Positions 52,504-63,800 of a stretch of DNA of 64,000 bases are shown piece by piece. The position numbers and the translations under genes were made by a program. Positions within the stretch are counted from its first letter, which is position 1; every line of letters begins with the position of its first letter. The DNA is taken from assembly GCA_020160935.1 (NCBI GenBank), contig JAIUPL010000022.1, positions 43,820-107,819 of the forward strand, written 5' to 3'. This DNA comes from Bacteroidota bacterium. GTDB taxonomy: Bacteria > Bacteroidota > Bacteroidia > Chitinophagales > Saprospiraceae. The notes beneath the pieces are model-generated. The model was given only the letters and a program-made list of their open reading frames with translations. It had not been told where the DNA came from and made no database searches.

Positions 52504-55500
52504 ATGAAAAAAAAATTACGCATGTTTTCCGCTCGTTTTTATCTGTTGATATTCCTGTTTGCATTTACAGCGATCCGACAGGCACAGGCACAATGTTCGG
52601 CAAGCCTGCCATTAAGTTCTGCGGGCACCTGTAGCGGCGGGGAAGTAACAATCCCATTAACGCTCACAGGCACGGCGCCATATACTGTCAATTATCAGAT
52701 AAATGGGGTGCCCATGCCCCCAGTGATGTTGTCGGGCCCTGTTTTTAGTTTGCAGATACCCAATGCGGCACAGAACATGACAGTCAATTTGGGTACAGTG
52801 ATAGATGCAACCGGTTGCGAGGCGCAGGGCACAGGCTTTACGATTGTACAGACTTTTCAGTCGGTGAGTGCCGTTTCGAATATCACACATCCGTCCTGCG
52901 CTACTGACAACGACGGCTCCATAGAGTTGTTCACCACTTCGGGAACGGCGCCATTTGCCTATCAATGGTCGACCGGCCAGAATACCTCTACGGTTAGTGG
53001 GTTAACAGCAGGCACCTATACCGTAACGATAACAGATGCCACAGGTTGCAGCCGATCTTATAACTACTTTCTTGATTATCAAATACCTGTATTTCAATAT
53101 TCTGTTACCCCTTCTGCCTGCAATATGTCGAACGGGGCCATCAACGTGACAATGGGCCCTCTCGCTTTTGCAGTTTGGTCGACTGGCGCCATCACGGAAG
53201 ATATTGCTGGCATCACAGCCGGAGAATACACCGTTATCGTTACAGAATCAACAACAGGCTGCACGCGTACGCAAACGATTACAGTGCCGGAAAGTGCACC
53301 TGCCACACAAGTGGGTTCCATTAGCCCTGCCAGTTGTGATGGCTCGCAACTGGGCTTGTTAGGTGTAGGGGTTTCCGGTGGTACCACACCGTATTCATAC
53401 ATATGGTCGAACGGCGCCACCACCGCAGAAATCAACAACCTCACGCCCGGGGTTTACACGGTAACCGTAACAGATGCCGCTGGCTGTACTACCAGTTTTT
53501 GGGGTAATGTCACCAGTTTCAACAATGTAAATTTAACCGCTACCGTCGACCAGCCGACCTGTAACGACCCCGATGGCAGCATCGACCTGAATGTATCGGG
53601 CGGAGCCGGACCGTACCAGTTTGATTGGTCGAACAGTGCTACCACGGAGGATTTGGTCAATGTACCTTCCGGCACCTATACTGTGACAGTCACGAGCAAT
53701 GTGATCGGTTGTACGGCTACCTTGACCCGAACGCTTGCACCGTATTCCATTACTTCCACGGCTTCTTTGGTAAATTGTCTCAATAATATCAGCCTCAACA
53801 TAACAGGCGGCACGGGGCCATTTACTTATCAATGGGAAAACGGCGCTACCACGCCGGGGTTGACCGGTGTACCGGGTGGTACCTACCCCGTCACCGTGAC
53901 TGATGCGTCGGGATGTACGGCTACATTCACTGCCACCGGTATTAACCTGCCGACGGCTACTGCCGATATTACCGTATTGACCAATGCCTGCACAGGTGGG
54001 TTAAGCGCCCAAATGAGCGGGGTTCAGCCCAACAATACCTCCTTCTTGTGGTCGACAGGCGCCTCTACCCGTCTGATTTCCAATATCCCGGCGGGCACCT
54101 ATTCCGTTACCACTACTTCCAATATCAGCGGGTGTACGGCTACGGCTATGGTTACAACGACGCAGGCATTGAGCAATTCGTTGTTGAACATAGACTTTAC
54201 TACCACACCGATCTTTTGTTTTGGCAGCGCCACCGGCTCGATTTCGGCTTTGGCCACCGGCTTTAGTCCACCTTTTACCTATCAATGGACATTTGGTGCC
54301 AATACACCTACTGTTACCAACTTACCACAGGGTATTTATAACCTGATCGTTACGGATGCGCAAGGTTGTTCAATAATCCGCGCCCAAAGCCTGACACAAC
54401 CCAACCAAATCAATATTTTGACACAGGTTACCAATGTTGGATGTAATGGTGGAGCGGGCGGTTCTGTTCTTCTGACTACCACCGGCGGTACAGCACCCTA
54501 TACCTTCCACTGGAGCAATGGAGCAACGTCTTCAAACCTTCAAGGCCTGACAGCCGGTCTATACACTGTAACTGTTACGGATGCAAATGGCTGTACGAGA
54601 ATCGCCACTTCCACCATACAACAACCTACCGCACTTACGGCAAGCATTCAGGTATTGTCCGAACAATGCTCCTTTGCCATCCTGACAGTAACTACCTCGG
54701 GTGGTCCGGCTCCTTACACGTATCAATGGATAGGCCCCAACGGGTTTTCATCGACGCTTCAGAACCTGACCGTCACCGTTTCAGGTACATACACAGTGGT
54801 CGTCACAAATTCCAATGGTTGCACAGCATCATCCTCCTACACCATCGACCTGGCGAATGAAGGCAATTGCGGTTACATCAGCGGCCGAATCGTACGCGAT
54901 ACCTCTGAAAATTGTGTAGCCGATGCCAACGAACCCGGCCTGAATAACTGGCTGGTGCGCGCCGAAAATGCCTCCGGCGTGTACTATGGCGTAGCCAATG
55001 CGCAGGGTGTGTACGTCATCGGCGTGCCTTCGGGCAACTACGATGTAACAACCATACCGCCCAATGCCCTTTGGGAAACCTGCTTGCCAGCGCCCAACAT
55101 TTCAGTTACAAACCCCGGCGATACCATCCACGGCATCGACTTGCCGGTAAAAGTGGTTCATAACTGCCCCTCGCTTTCCGTGTCGCTGGGCTCCGGATTG
55201 TTGCGCCGCTGTAATACAGGAGTATATTATTTGAATTACTGCAATGAAGGTACTACAGACGCCACAGATGCATACATCTTGCTCACGCTCGATCCATTTA
55301 TGACGCCTCAATCCTCCAATTATCCATATACCAACCTGGGCAATGGTATACTGCGTTTCGACATCGGTTACCTGGCTCCGGGTCAATGCGGATATTTCAA
55401 TGTAACGGTAGGGATCAGTTGCAATGCCCAACTCGGACAAACGCACTGCACCGAAGCGCATATTTACCCCGATGGCAACTGTATTCCGCCCGACGATGCC

Positions 55501-56580
55501 TGGTCGGGCGCCAGCCTGCGCCTGTCGAGCCAGTGTGCACAGGATTCTGTGCGTTTTACCATCAAAAATGTGGGTACGGGCGATATGAGCACCGAATCCA
55601 GTTACATCGTGGTAGAAGATGCTGTAATGCTGATGATGGCGCCTTTCCAACTGGTAGCCGGAGATTCCGCGCTGGTCACAGTACCTGCCAATGGCAGCAC
55701 CTGGCGCGTGGAAGTAGCGCAGGAGCCCCTGCATCCTGGGTTGTCGGCGCCAGCACTGTCGGTAGAAGGCTGTTCGAATACCGCTTCGTTTACCACGGGC
55801 TTTGTGACCCAATTTCCCAACGACGAACAGGACGCCTGGATCGACATCGACTGCCGCCAGAATGTGGGTTCCTGGGATCCCAACGACAAGCAGGGCTATC
55901 CGCTGGGCTATGGCGCCGAGCATTACATCCGCCCGGGTACCGAACTGGAGTACATGATTCGTTTCCAGAATACGGGCACGGATACGGCGTTCACGGTTCG
56001 CATTGCCGATACCTTGTCGGCCTGGCTGGATGTGGCTACCATTCGCCCGGGCGCCAGCAGCCACCCGTATCAGTTCAACCTGAGTGGCCCGGGACATGCA
56101 GAATTTCTGTTTGAAAATATCATGCTGCCCGACAGCAATGTCAACCAGGCGGGCTCCAACGGTTTTGTAAAATTCAATATTTACCCGAAAGCCGATGCGC
56201 CGCTGGAAACGCTGATTGAAAATACGGCTCATATTTATTTCGACTTCAACGAAGCCGTGGTGACCAATACTACGCGCCACCGACTGGGTGAAAACTTCGT
56301 AACCGTAGGGCTCTGGCAACCCGAGCGCCCGCAATACGAAGTGCTGGTTTCGCCCAACCCGATGACGGAAACGGCCCTGCTCGAAGTAAAAGGCCTGGAA
56401 TCGAACGCGCCCATTCACTTGCAGTTGATGAATTTACAGGGCGTAATGGTAGCAGAAGAAACCGCCCCCGGCCCCGTGCTGACGCTTCGGAAATCAGGCT
56501 TGCCGGCAGGGATGTACCTGTTCAAACTGGATCAGAAAGGACACCTCGTCGGCAGTGGTAAATTAATCGTAAAACAATAG
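52504..56580 (+). CDS. Giant T9SS-exported protein with SprB-like repeats, copy 1
   Basis: 1358 residues. Signal peptide to about residue 29 (ending AQAQ). About nine to ten Ig-like SprB-type modules of 70-85 residues follow, with words such as PYSYIWSNGATT and GTYTVTVTDA. A SdrD-B/carboxypeptidase-regulatory-like domain (about 793-880, GYISGRIVRDTSENC) comes next. Then a conserved beta region (about 890-1280) ending YFDFNEAVVTNTTRHRLGENF, and a C-terminal type A sorting signal (LVSPNPMTE ... GMYLFKL ... GSGKLIVK). Cell-surface adhesin or gliding-type protein is inferred. First of three tandem paralogues. Confidence 0.88.
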   Translation: MKKKLRMFSARFYLLIFLFAFTAIRQAQAQCSASLPLSSAGTCSGGEVTIPLTLTGTAPYTVNYQINGVPMPPVMLSGPVFSLQIPNAAQNMTVNLGTVIDATGCEAQGTGFTIVQTFQSVSAVSNITHPSCATDNDGSIELFTTSGTAPFAYQWSTGQNTSTVSGLTAGTYTVTITDATGCSRSYNYFLDYQIPVFQYSVTPSACNMSNGAINVTMGPLAFAVWSTGAITEDIAGITAGEYTVIVTESTTGCTRTQTITVPESAPATQVGSISPASCDGSQLGLLGVGVSGGTTPYSYIWSNGATTAEINNLTPGVYTVTVTDAAGCTTSFWGNVTSFNNVNLTATVDQPTCNDPDGSIDLNVSGGAGPYQFDWSNSATTEDLVNVPSGTYTVTVTSNVIGCTATLTRTLAPYSITSTASLVNCLNNISLNITGGTGPFTYQWENGATTPGLTGVPGGTYPVTVTDASGCTATFTATGINLPTATADITVLTNACTGGLSAQMSGVQPNNTSFLWSTGASTRLISNIPAGTYSVTTTSNISGCTATAMVTTTQALSNSLLNIDFTTTPIFCFGSATGSISALATGFSPPFTYQWTFGANTPTVTNLPQGIYNLIVTDAQGCSIIRAQSLTQPNQINILTQVTNVGCNGGAGGSVLLTTTGGTAPYTFHWSNGATSSNLQGLTAGLYTVTVTDANGCTRIATSTIQQPTALTASIQVLSEQCSFAILTVTTSGGPAPYTYQWIGPNGFSSTLQNLTVTVSGTYTVVVTNSNGCTASSSYTIDLANEGNCGYISGRIVRDTSENCVADANEPGLNNWLVRAENASGVYYGVANAQGVYVIGVPSGNYDVTTIPPNALWETCLPAPNISVTNPGDTIHGIDLPVKVVHNCPSLSVSLGSGLLRRCNTGVYYLNYCNEGTTDATDAYILLTLDPFMTPQSSNYPYTNLGNGILRFDIGYLAPGQCGYFNVTVGISCNAQLGQTHCTEAHIYPDGNCIPPDDAWSGASLRLSSQCAQDSVRFTIKNVGTGDMSTESSYIVVEDAVMLMMAPFQLVAGDSALVTVPANGSTWRVEVAQEPLHPGLSAPALSVEGCSNTASFTTGFVTQFPNDEQDAWIDIDCRQNVGSWDPNDKQGYPLGYGAEHYIRPGTELEYMIRFQNTGTDTAFTVRIADTLSAWLDVATIRPGASSHPYQFNLSGPGHAEFLFENIMLPDSNVNQAGSNGFVKFNIYPKADAPLETLIENTAHIYFDFNEAVVTNTTRHRLGENFVTVGLWQPERPQYEVLVSPNPMTETALLEVKGLESNAPIHLQLMNLQGVMVAEETAPGPVLTLRKSGLPAGMYLFKLDQKGHLVGSGKLIVKQ

Positions 56581-56590
56581 TTGACTATAG

Positions 56591-56656
56591 CCGGTAACAC
56601 AGGCACACCCAAATGGTGCGAATGCCCCCCGCAGCCAGGGTGTGTCTGTTTGCCGG
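56591..56656. terminator. Long imperfect hairpin after copy 1
   Basis: CCGGTAACACAGGCACACCC pairs, with a few mismatches, with GGGTGTGTCTGTTTGCCGG around a GC-rich loop. Its position just after the copy 1 stop fits a terminator; no T-run follows. Confidence 0.5.
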
Positions 56657-56694
56657 ATATGTAAATAAACTCAGATGCGCTAAACAGACAGTCC

Positions 56695-59600
56695 ATGAAT
56701 AAAAAACTACCCTTCACTATTATTCGCGGTATTTTCTTAACAGGTATTTTGTCTGTTTGGGCAGTGGGCCGCTTGTGGTCGCAATGCTCAGCAAGCATCC
56801 CTTCCGGCGAGCAATTTGTCTGCCCGGGGGCTTCCGCCAGCATACCGGTTACGTTTACAGGCACTGCGCCGTACACCTTTTCCTATTCACTGAATGGTGC
56901 GTCAGGTGCCCCGATCACTACTTCGGAAACCACATACAACCTGGTATTGAACGACTTTTTCCAATCCTCGGTTGTCCTGTTAAACAACATGACAGATGCC
57001 ACCGGCTGTCAGGCCACCATTTCCGGTGCGCTCACGATACAGGTTTATACCCCGATTGGCATTGAAACACAGGTAACCAACACCATTTGCTCGGGTTCGG
57101 CCAATACCGGCTCGATACAACTCGATGTTTCGGGCGGCACGCCTCCGTACCTCTATGCCTGGTCTAACGGCCAGCAGAACCTTCCCGTCCTATCCAACCT
57201 CACACAGGGCGTTTACACCATCACGGTAACCGATGTAAACGGTTGCTCAGCCACTACATCGGCCACTGTACTGCCCCAAATACCTCAAATAGTAAGCATG
57301 CAGGTTACACCTGTGAATTGCATCGTGGCGAATTCAGGCGCCATCGATCTGACAGTTTCTGAACCATGCTCTTATCAATGGAGTAACAATACGAATACGG
57401 AAGACCTGACAGGGATAACCACTGGTTTGTACCGGGTAACGATCACCAGCAATGCCAGCGGGTGTACCAACCTGGCCTCGTCCCAGGTAAGTGGAAATTC
57501 TTCCATGGTGCTAACGGTTACCACGCCACCGGTGAATTGTGCTGGCGCCACTAGTTCCAGTATAGACTTGAGTGTAACAGGCGGCACACCCGCTTACACC
57601 TATCAATGGTCGAACGGTTCCACAACCCAGGATCTGAACAATGCCGGGAATGGAACCTATACCGTCACCGTGACGGATGCAGTCGGCTGTTCCAAAACGA
57701 CTTCCATCACGGTGACAATACCCACGGCGATCAATGTTTTCCCTACCATTGTGTCCAGTTCCTGCAACAACAGCGACGGCGCTATCAACCTCTCTATTTC
57801 GGGTGGGGTGCCGCCTTATCAGACGGTCTGGTCGAATGGCAGTACTGAAGAAGACCTCGTCAATGTAAGCGCGGGCATATACACTGTTACCGTGACGGAT
57901 CTTAATGGATGCAGTGCTGTCAGGACGCGCAGTGTGAGCGATTTTGCTCTGACAATTGGTTACACACCATTCAACTGCCTGACCAACCTGAGCGCCAACG
58001 CTTCGGGTGGTGCTCCGGAATACACCTACGCCTGGTCGAATGGGGAAACAACACAAAGTTTGACCGGACTCACAAGTGGCACCTTTACAGTTACCGTCAC
58101 CGACGCCCAGGGGTGTCGTGCCATGGCACAACAAACGGTTACAGCCCTGACGCCTGTTTCAGCGTATATCAACATTTATGGTACTGCTCCCTGTGCAGGG
58201 GGGCTTACCGGGCATATCATCAATGGAGGGCCTTCCGGCACCGATTATCTATGGTCGACAGGCGCCACATCGCAGTTTTTATCGAATATCCCTGCGGGTA
58301 CCTACACGGTAACGGTGACGGCCAGTTCAAGTTGTACAGCCAGTGCTTCCATCACCATTTCTCAACCCATGACGAACAGCGGCCTGGGTATTCAGGGCGG
58401 CGCTACACCTATTGTTTGTAATGGTGGCACATCTTCCATCAATCTTTCTGTAAACGGGAATGTACCACCGTTTAGTTATGCCTGGTCTAATGGCTCCAAC
58501 CTGGAAGACCAGAATAATCTGCCGGCAGGCACGTACACCGTCACCGTGACGGATGCGAACGGATGCACCCAATCCAGGACATTCAACATTACAGAGCCAC
58601 CTCCGATGGTTGCTTCCTGGGTTGTGAATGATGCTTCCTGCTTTGGAGCGAACGGCAGTATTTCCCTCAATATTAACGGTGGCACACCTTTCCCGAATTT
58701 TTCCTATACCTACCAGTGGTCGACGGGTGCGACCACCAAAAACCTGCAAAATCTGCCTGCCGGAACATATCGGGTGACCGTTACAGACGCTAACTCGTGC
58801 ACCTACACATCGCCTGATATCATTGTAGCATCGCCGTTTTTTACCGTTTCTATCAATCCTTTATCCATACAATGCAACAGTGCGGTACTTGAAGCAAATA
58901 TTCAGGGCGGCTCGCCACCGTATTCGATAGGGTGGTGGACCCCGGGCGGCCCGACAATTGAGCCGATTCCTGTTGTTACGATCGGACAATCAGGCTTGTA
59001 CCTGGTTGCTGTAGTGGATGCCAATGGCTGCGAAGCCGAAGCCGCCCTGGAAGTCACCCTCGGCAACGATGGCAATTGCGGCTACCTGAGTGGCCGTATC
59101 CTGTACGACCAGGTAGAAAATTGCCTCGAAGATGCTACCGAACCCGGCCTGCCAGGCTGGCTGGTGCGGGCAGAAAATGCTACCGACACTATTTACGGCG
59201 TGACCAATGCCACGGGGTATTACACGATCAATGCGCCGGCAGGTACATATACTATACAGGCGCTGCCGCCCAACGGGCTTTGGGAGGTTTGTACCCCGGC
59301 GCCATCCGTCACGGTCGACTCTCCCGCAGATACGGCACAAGTGGCAGTTATTCCCGTAAAAGCCTTGTATCAATGCCCTTCTTTATCGGTAAATATAGGT
59401 GTCAATCGACTGCGGGCTTGTTTTAACAACAACAATTATCAGTTACAATACTGCAACCAGGGCACGGTGGCAGCAGAAGATGCCTATGTGTTGATAACAC
59501 TCGACCCCTTGATTACGCCTGTGTCGTCCAGTGTGCCCTTTACCAATCTGGGCAACGGTGTGCTGCGTTTTGATATAGGGCACGTAGACGTAAGTGAATG

Positions 59601-60795
59601 CGGCGGATTTTCCCTGAAAGTACTGGTGAGTTGCAATGCCGACCTGGGACAGACCCTCTGTACGGAAGCGCATATTTACCCCGATGCCAACTGTATCCCT
59701 TCTGATCCGGAATGGTCGGGCGCCAGCCTGCGTATCAGCAGCCAGTGTACACAAGATTCGGTGCGGTTTAAAATCGATAATATTGGTACAGGCGATATGC
59801 TCGAAAGCGCCGATTATATCGTCGTGGAAGATGCCGTGATGCTTTTGACAGCGCCGTTCCAACTGGGCATGGGGATGTCGACACAGTTGGCCGTTCCTGC
59901 CAATGGAAGTACCTGGCGCATGGAAGTGCCGCAAGTGCCTTTTCATCCGGGTCTGTCCATGCCTTCCATTTCAGTAGAAGGTTGTTCGGCAATACCGGTG
60001 TACTCTACCGGGTATGTGTCGCAATTTCCTACCGACGATGCCGACCCCTGGATCGACATCGACTGTACGGAAACTACAGCCGCTGTAGATCCCAACGACA
60101 AACAGGGTTTCCCGCTGGGTTACGGCCCCGAGCACTACATCCGGCCCGGTACCGAACTGGAGTACATGATCAGGTTCCAGAATACTGGCACCGATACGGC
60201 CTTCACCGTGCGCATTGTTGATACCTTGTCGTCGTGGCTCGATCCGGCTACGATTCGTCCGGGGGTGAGCAGCCACCCCTATCAATTCAGCCTGACGGGC
60301 CCGGGCATTGTCGAGTTTTTGTACGAAAACATTTTGCTGCCCGACAGCAATATCAACCAGGCGGCCTCCAATGGTTTTGTCAAATTCAGCATTTACCCGA
60401 AAGCCGATGCTCCGCTGGAAACGCTGATTGAAAATACCGCCCATATCTATTTCGATTTCAACGAAGCCGTGGTGACCAATACCACCCGGCATCGCCTTGG
60501 CGAAAACTTCCTGACTGTCGGCGCATGGAATCCGCAACGCCCCCAATACCAGGTGCTGGTATCGCCCAATCCGATGACGGAAACGGTGCGGCTGGAAGTG
60601 AAAGGCCTGGAGTCGAATGCGCCGGTACACTTGCAGGTGATGAATTTGCAGGGAACCGTGGTAGCCGATCAAACGGCTTCCGGCCCGGTACTGATACTTC
60701 AAAAAGCGGGCTTGCCGGCCGGGATGTACCTGTTCAAACTGGATCAGAAAGGACGATTGATCGGTAGTGGAAAATTGATTGTAAAAAGCGAGTAA
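56695..60795 (+). CDS. Giant T9SS-exported protein with SprB-like repeats, copy 2
   Basis: 1366 residues with the same order of parts as copy 1: signal peptide, about ten SprB-like modules (PAYTYQWSNGSTT, GTYTVTVTDA), SdrD-B-like domain (about 800-885), conserved beta region and the same C-terminal sorting signal. The repeat region differs clearly from copy 1 while the C-terminal 400 residues are close, so the copies share an export/anchor module and vary in the exposed part. It starts 115 bases after the copy 1 stop. Confidence 0.88.
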   Translation: MNKKLPFTIIRGIFLTGILSVWAVGRLWSQCSASIPSGEQFVCPGASASIPVTFTGTAPYTFSYSLNGASGAPITTSETTYNLVLNDFFQSSVVLLNNMTDATGCQATISGALTIQVYTPIGIETQVTNTICSGSANTGSIQLDVSGGTPPYLYAWSNGQQNLPVLSNLTQGVYTITVTDVNGCSATTSATVLPQIPQIVSMQVTPVNCIVANSGAIDLTVSEPCSYQWSNNTNTEDLTGITTGLYRVTITSNASGCTNLASSQVSGNSSMVLTVTTPPVNCAGATSSSIDLSVTGGTPAYTYQWSNGSTTQDLNNAGNGTYTVTVTDAVGCSKTTSITVTIPTAINVFPTIVSSSCNNSDGAINLSISGGVPPYQTVWSNGSTEEDLVNVSAGIYTVTVTDLNGCSAVRTRSVSDFALTIGYTPFNCLTNLSANASGGAPEYTYAWSNGETTQSLTGLTSGTFTVTVTDAQGCRAMAQQTVTALTPVSAYINIYGTAPCAGGLTGHIINGGPSGTDYLWSTGATSQFLSNIPAGTYTVTVTASSSCTASASITISQPMTNSGLGIQGGATPIVCNGGTSSINLSVNGNVPPFSYAWSNGSNLEDQNNLPAGTYTVTVTDANGCTQSRTFNITEPPPMVASWVVNDASCFGANGSISLNINGGTPFPNFSYTYQWSTGATTKNLQNLPAGTYRVTVTDANSCTYTSPDIIVASPFFTVSINPLSIQCNSAVLEANIQGGSPPYSIGWWTPGGPTIEPIPVVTIGQSGLYLVAVVDANGCEAEAALEVTLGNDGNCGYLSGRILYDQVENCLEDATEPGLPGWLVRAENATDTIYGVTNATGYYTINAPAGTYTIQALPPNGLWEVCTPAPSVTVDSPADTAQVAVIPVKALYQCPSLSVNIGVNRLRACFNNNNYQLQYCNQGTVAAEDAYVLITLDPLITPVSSSVPFTNLGNGVLRFDIGHVDVSECGGFSLKVLVSCNADLGQTLCTEAHIYPDANCIPSDPEWSGASLRISSQCTQDSVRFKIDNIGTGDMLESADYIVVEDAVMLLTAPFQLGMGMSTQLAVPANGSTWRMEVPQVPFHPGLSMPSISVEGCSAIPVYSTGYVSQFPTDDADPWIDIDCTETTAAVDPNDKQGFPLGYGPEHYIRPGTELEYMIRFQNTGTDTAFTVRIVDTLSSWLDPATIRPGVSSHPYQFSLTGPGIVEFLYENILLPDSNINQAASNGFVKFSIYPKADAPLETLIENTAHIYFDFNEAVVTNTTRHRLGENFLTVGAWNPQRPQYQVLVSPNPMTETVRLEVKGLESNAPVHLQVMNLQGTVVADQTASGPVLILQKAGLPAGMYLFKLDQKGRLIGSGKLIVKSE

Positions 60796-60837
60796 ACGCC
60801 TTGATAACCAGTGTTTTAACTTAAAATAACTGCGCCG

Positions 60838-63800
60838 ATGAGAAGATTGGTACTATTGCCTGTCTGCCTGGGTATATTGCTCCTGATATACCCGCCTTGC
60901 GTGGCACAGACCTTGAATTTTGTAGTGACAGACGTAACCTGTCATGGCGGTACCGACGGTTCTGTCGACCTGACGATCACAGGAGGCACCAGCCCCTTCA
61001 CCTTTCTGTGGTCGAACAATACGGTCAATGAAGACCTTCTCAACGTATCGGCATCCGATTACAGCGTTACCGTGACGGACGCCAATGGAAATACCGTTTC
61101 GGGCAATATCGGGGTGCCTGAACCCGCGTTGTTGGCGGCCACCGTGCAGACGACCGATGTGAATTGCCAGGGAGAAGCCAATGGCGCTATCTCCTTAGCG
61201 GTAAGCGGCGGCAGCGGGCCGTATGCCTATTCGTGGTCGGGCGGGCAACACACCCCAGATCTGGGTGGTTGCACGGCCGGAACATACACGGTGACGATTA
61301 CCGATGCGCATCAATGCAGCCTGACAACCACTGCCACCGTATCGGAACCGCAGCCTTTGGCCTGGACGGGAGGCGTAACCCCTGTCAGTTGCCCCGGACA
61401 TGGGGTCGTCAACCTGAGCACTTCCGGCGGAACTGCGCCGTACTGGTATTACTGGTCGGATGGGGTCGTAACGGAAGACAGAAACGACCTCGACGCGGGC
61501 ACCTATACGGTATCGATCTTCGATTTGCATGGATGCAAAACAACAGGGGCGTTTACACCGGCATTTACCGCTCCACCCATGACAGTAAGCACGGCGGTTA
61601 TGCAGCGCCCAAGTTGTTTTGGTTTTGATGGTATGGCATCGGCCAGCGTTACAGGCGGCGCTCCTCCCTATTCGCTTCAATGGAGTGTAGGGCAAGGAAA
61701 TCAAATAGAAATTTTTGGACTTCAAACAGGCACCTATTTTGTAACTGCAACAGATGCAGGCGGTTGTACTGCCACTGCCTCTGTCACACTATCGCCCGAA
61801 ACGTTTGAAGTCAATTGTATTCTGGAATTTCACGGATGTCATTACGAGGCGATCAACGATGTGTATTACGATGGCATGACTACTGCCGTAAGCACAGCGC
61901 CGCAACCCGACGGTTCGGTCATATGGACGATGACGGCCGATATTCCGGGGTGCCGATCCGTGAGTTCTGCGGTACAACCGCCTGTTGCGGTCGCCATCAG
62001 TGCCATCAGGGAAATAGACGATGCCTGCAATGGCGGGCTTCAGGCATATGGCGTCACTTTCGAACCGGAGGCTTATCTGTGGTCGAATGGCGCCACGACT
62101 GCCCAAATTTCGGATATCCCGGCGGGTACCTATACGGTCACGGTGACCGGCAGCGGCGGCGGATGTTATGCCACAAGCACGATCGTCACCACCCATGCGC
62201 ATAATGCTGCGCACCTGAACCTGTCTTATGTGGCACAACCTGCAGGCGCGCAAGCAGGCAGTATTGAAATCATCCATTCACCCACTGCCGCAACACCATT
62301 GTCCTATTTGTGGTCGAATGGCGCAACAACTCCGCTGGTCGATGGGCTTTCCGCAGGCGCTTACGCCGTCACGGTGTCGGATGCAAACGGCTGCTCTCAA
62401 GTGGTGCATGCCACCGTACCTGCTCAGGATGGGCCGATTATTACAACCGACAGTATTATAACGACCGATTGTGCGGGCTATGGCGCCATTTATGTGTCGG
62501 TCGCGGGTGGCCAGCCGCCTTATTCCTATACCTGGTCAGATGGCAGTACGGGTGAAGATCTCCCGCAGGCCGGTGAAGGAAACTATTCCCTCACCGTAAC
62601 AGACGCAAACGGCCATCAGAACAACGCCCTGTTTTATGTACCTGCCGGCCCATTGTTTACCGTGAGCGTGAATGCCGGCGCAAGCGATTGCAATACCGCC
62701 GTGTTGCAGGCAGTGCCTTCCGGAGCGCTGGGGCCCTTCTCATACACCTGGACGGGCCCCGCCGGGTTTTTGGCGAATACGCCTGTCATCACCGTACACC
62801 AGCCGGGCTCTTATCACCTGATTGTATACTCCGGCCTGTCTTGCTCGCGTTCTGTTACCTATGTTGTTGACAGTGAACTGTTTGTTTTATGCGGCGCCAT
62901 GGAAGGCACGCTGGTGTACGACCTGAATGCCAATTGCCTGACCGACGCCGGAGAGCCGTCGCTGACGGGCTGGCTGATTCGCGCTGCAAGTGCCACAGAT
63001 ACGGTATATGGCACCACCGATCAGGAAGGTAAATACAGGATTTATGCGCCGCCAGGTCTATACATCCTTCAAGCGCTGCCGCCCAACGGCTTGTGGCAAA
63101 ACTGCAATAACCTGCCTGCCGTGGATGTTGTACTGGGCAGCACCTCGCAGGCAGATACCATGCTGGTGAAAGGCAATATCCAATGCCCCGCCCTGAATGT
63201 GGTGATCGGCACTCCCATGCTCCGACGGTGTTTCAACAACAACCAATATGCCGTTGAATATTGCAACCTGGGGACGACCGTTGCACCTTCCGCATATGTC
63301 ATCGTCACACTCGATCCCTTGCTGACCGCGCTGACGTCCACCCTTCCATATACCAATTTGGGAAATGGTGTGTTGCGTTTCAATCTGGGCGATGTGGAAG
63401 TGGGCGAATGCGGCTCCTTCCATTTCAATGTCGGGGTCAGTTGCAGTGCAACACTCGGCCAAACCCACTGCACGGAAGCGCATATTTACCCTGACGAGAA
63501 TTGTATCCCTGCCGACCCGGAATGGTCGGGCGCCAACCTGTTGCTGACAGGGCATTGCCATCCGGATTCGGTGCGGTTTACGATCAAAAACATCGGCATT
63601 GGCGACATGACCTCTTCTTCCGACTACATCGTAGTGGAAGACGCTGTGATGCTCCGGCAAATGTCTTTTCAACTCAATGCCGGTGATTCCACCCAGATTG
63701 CAGTGCCCGCAAATGGCAGCACCTGGTGGGTACAGGTCGATCAGGTGCCTTACTATCCCGGCTTGTCGGCCCCGGCGCTGTCGGTGGAAGGATGCTCCAA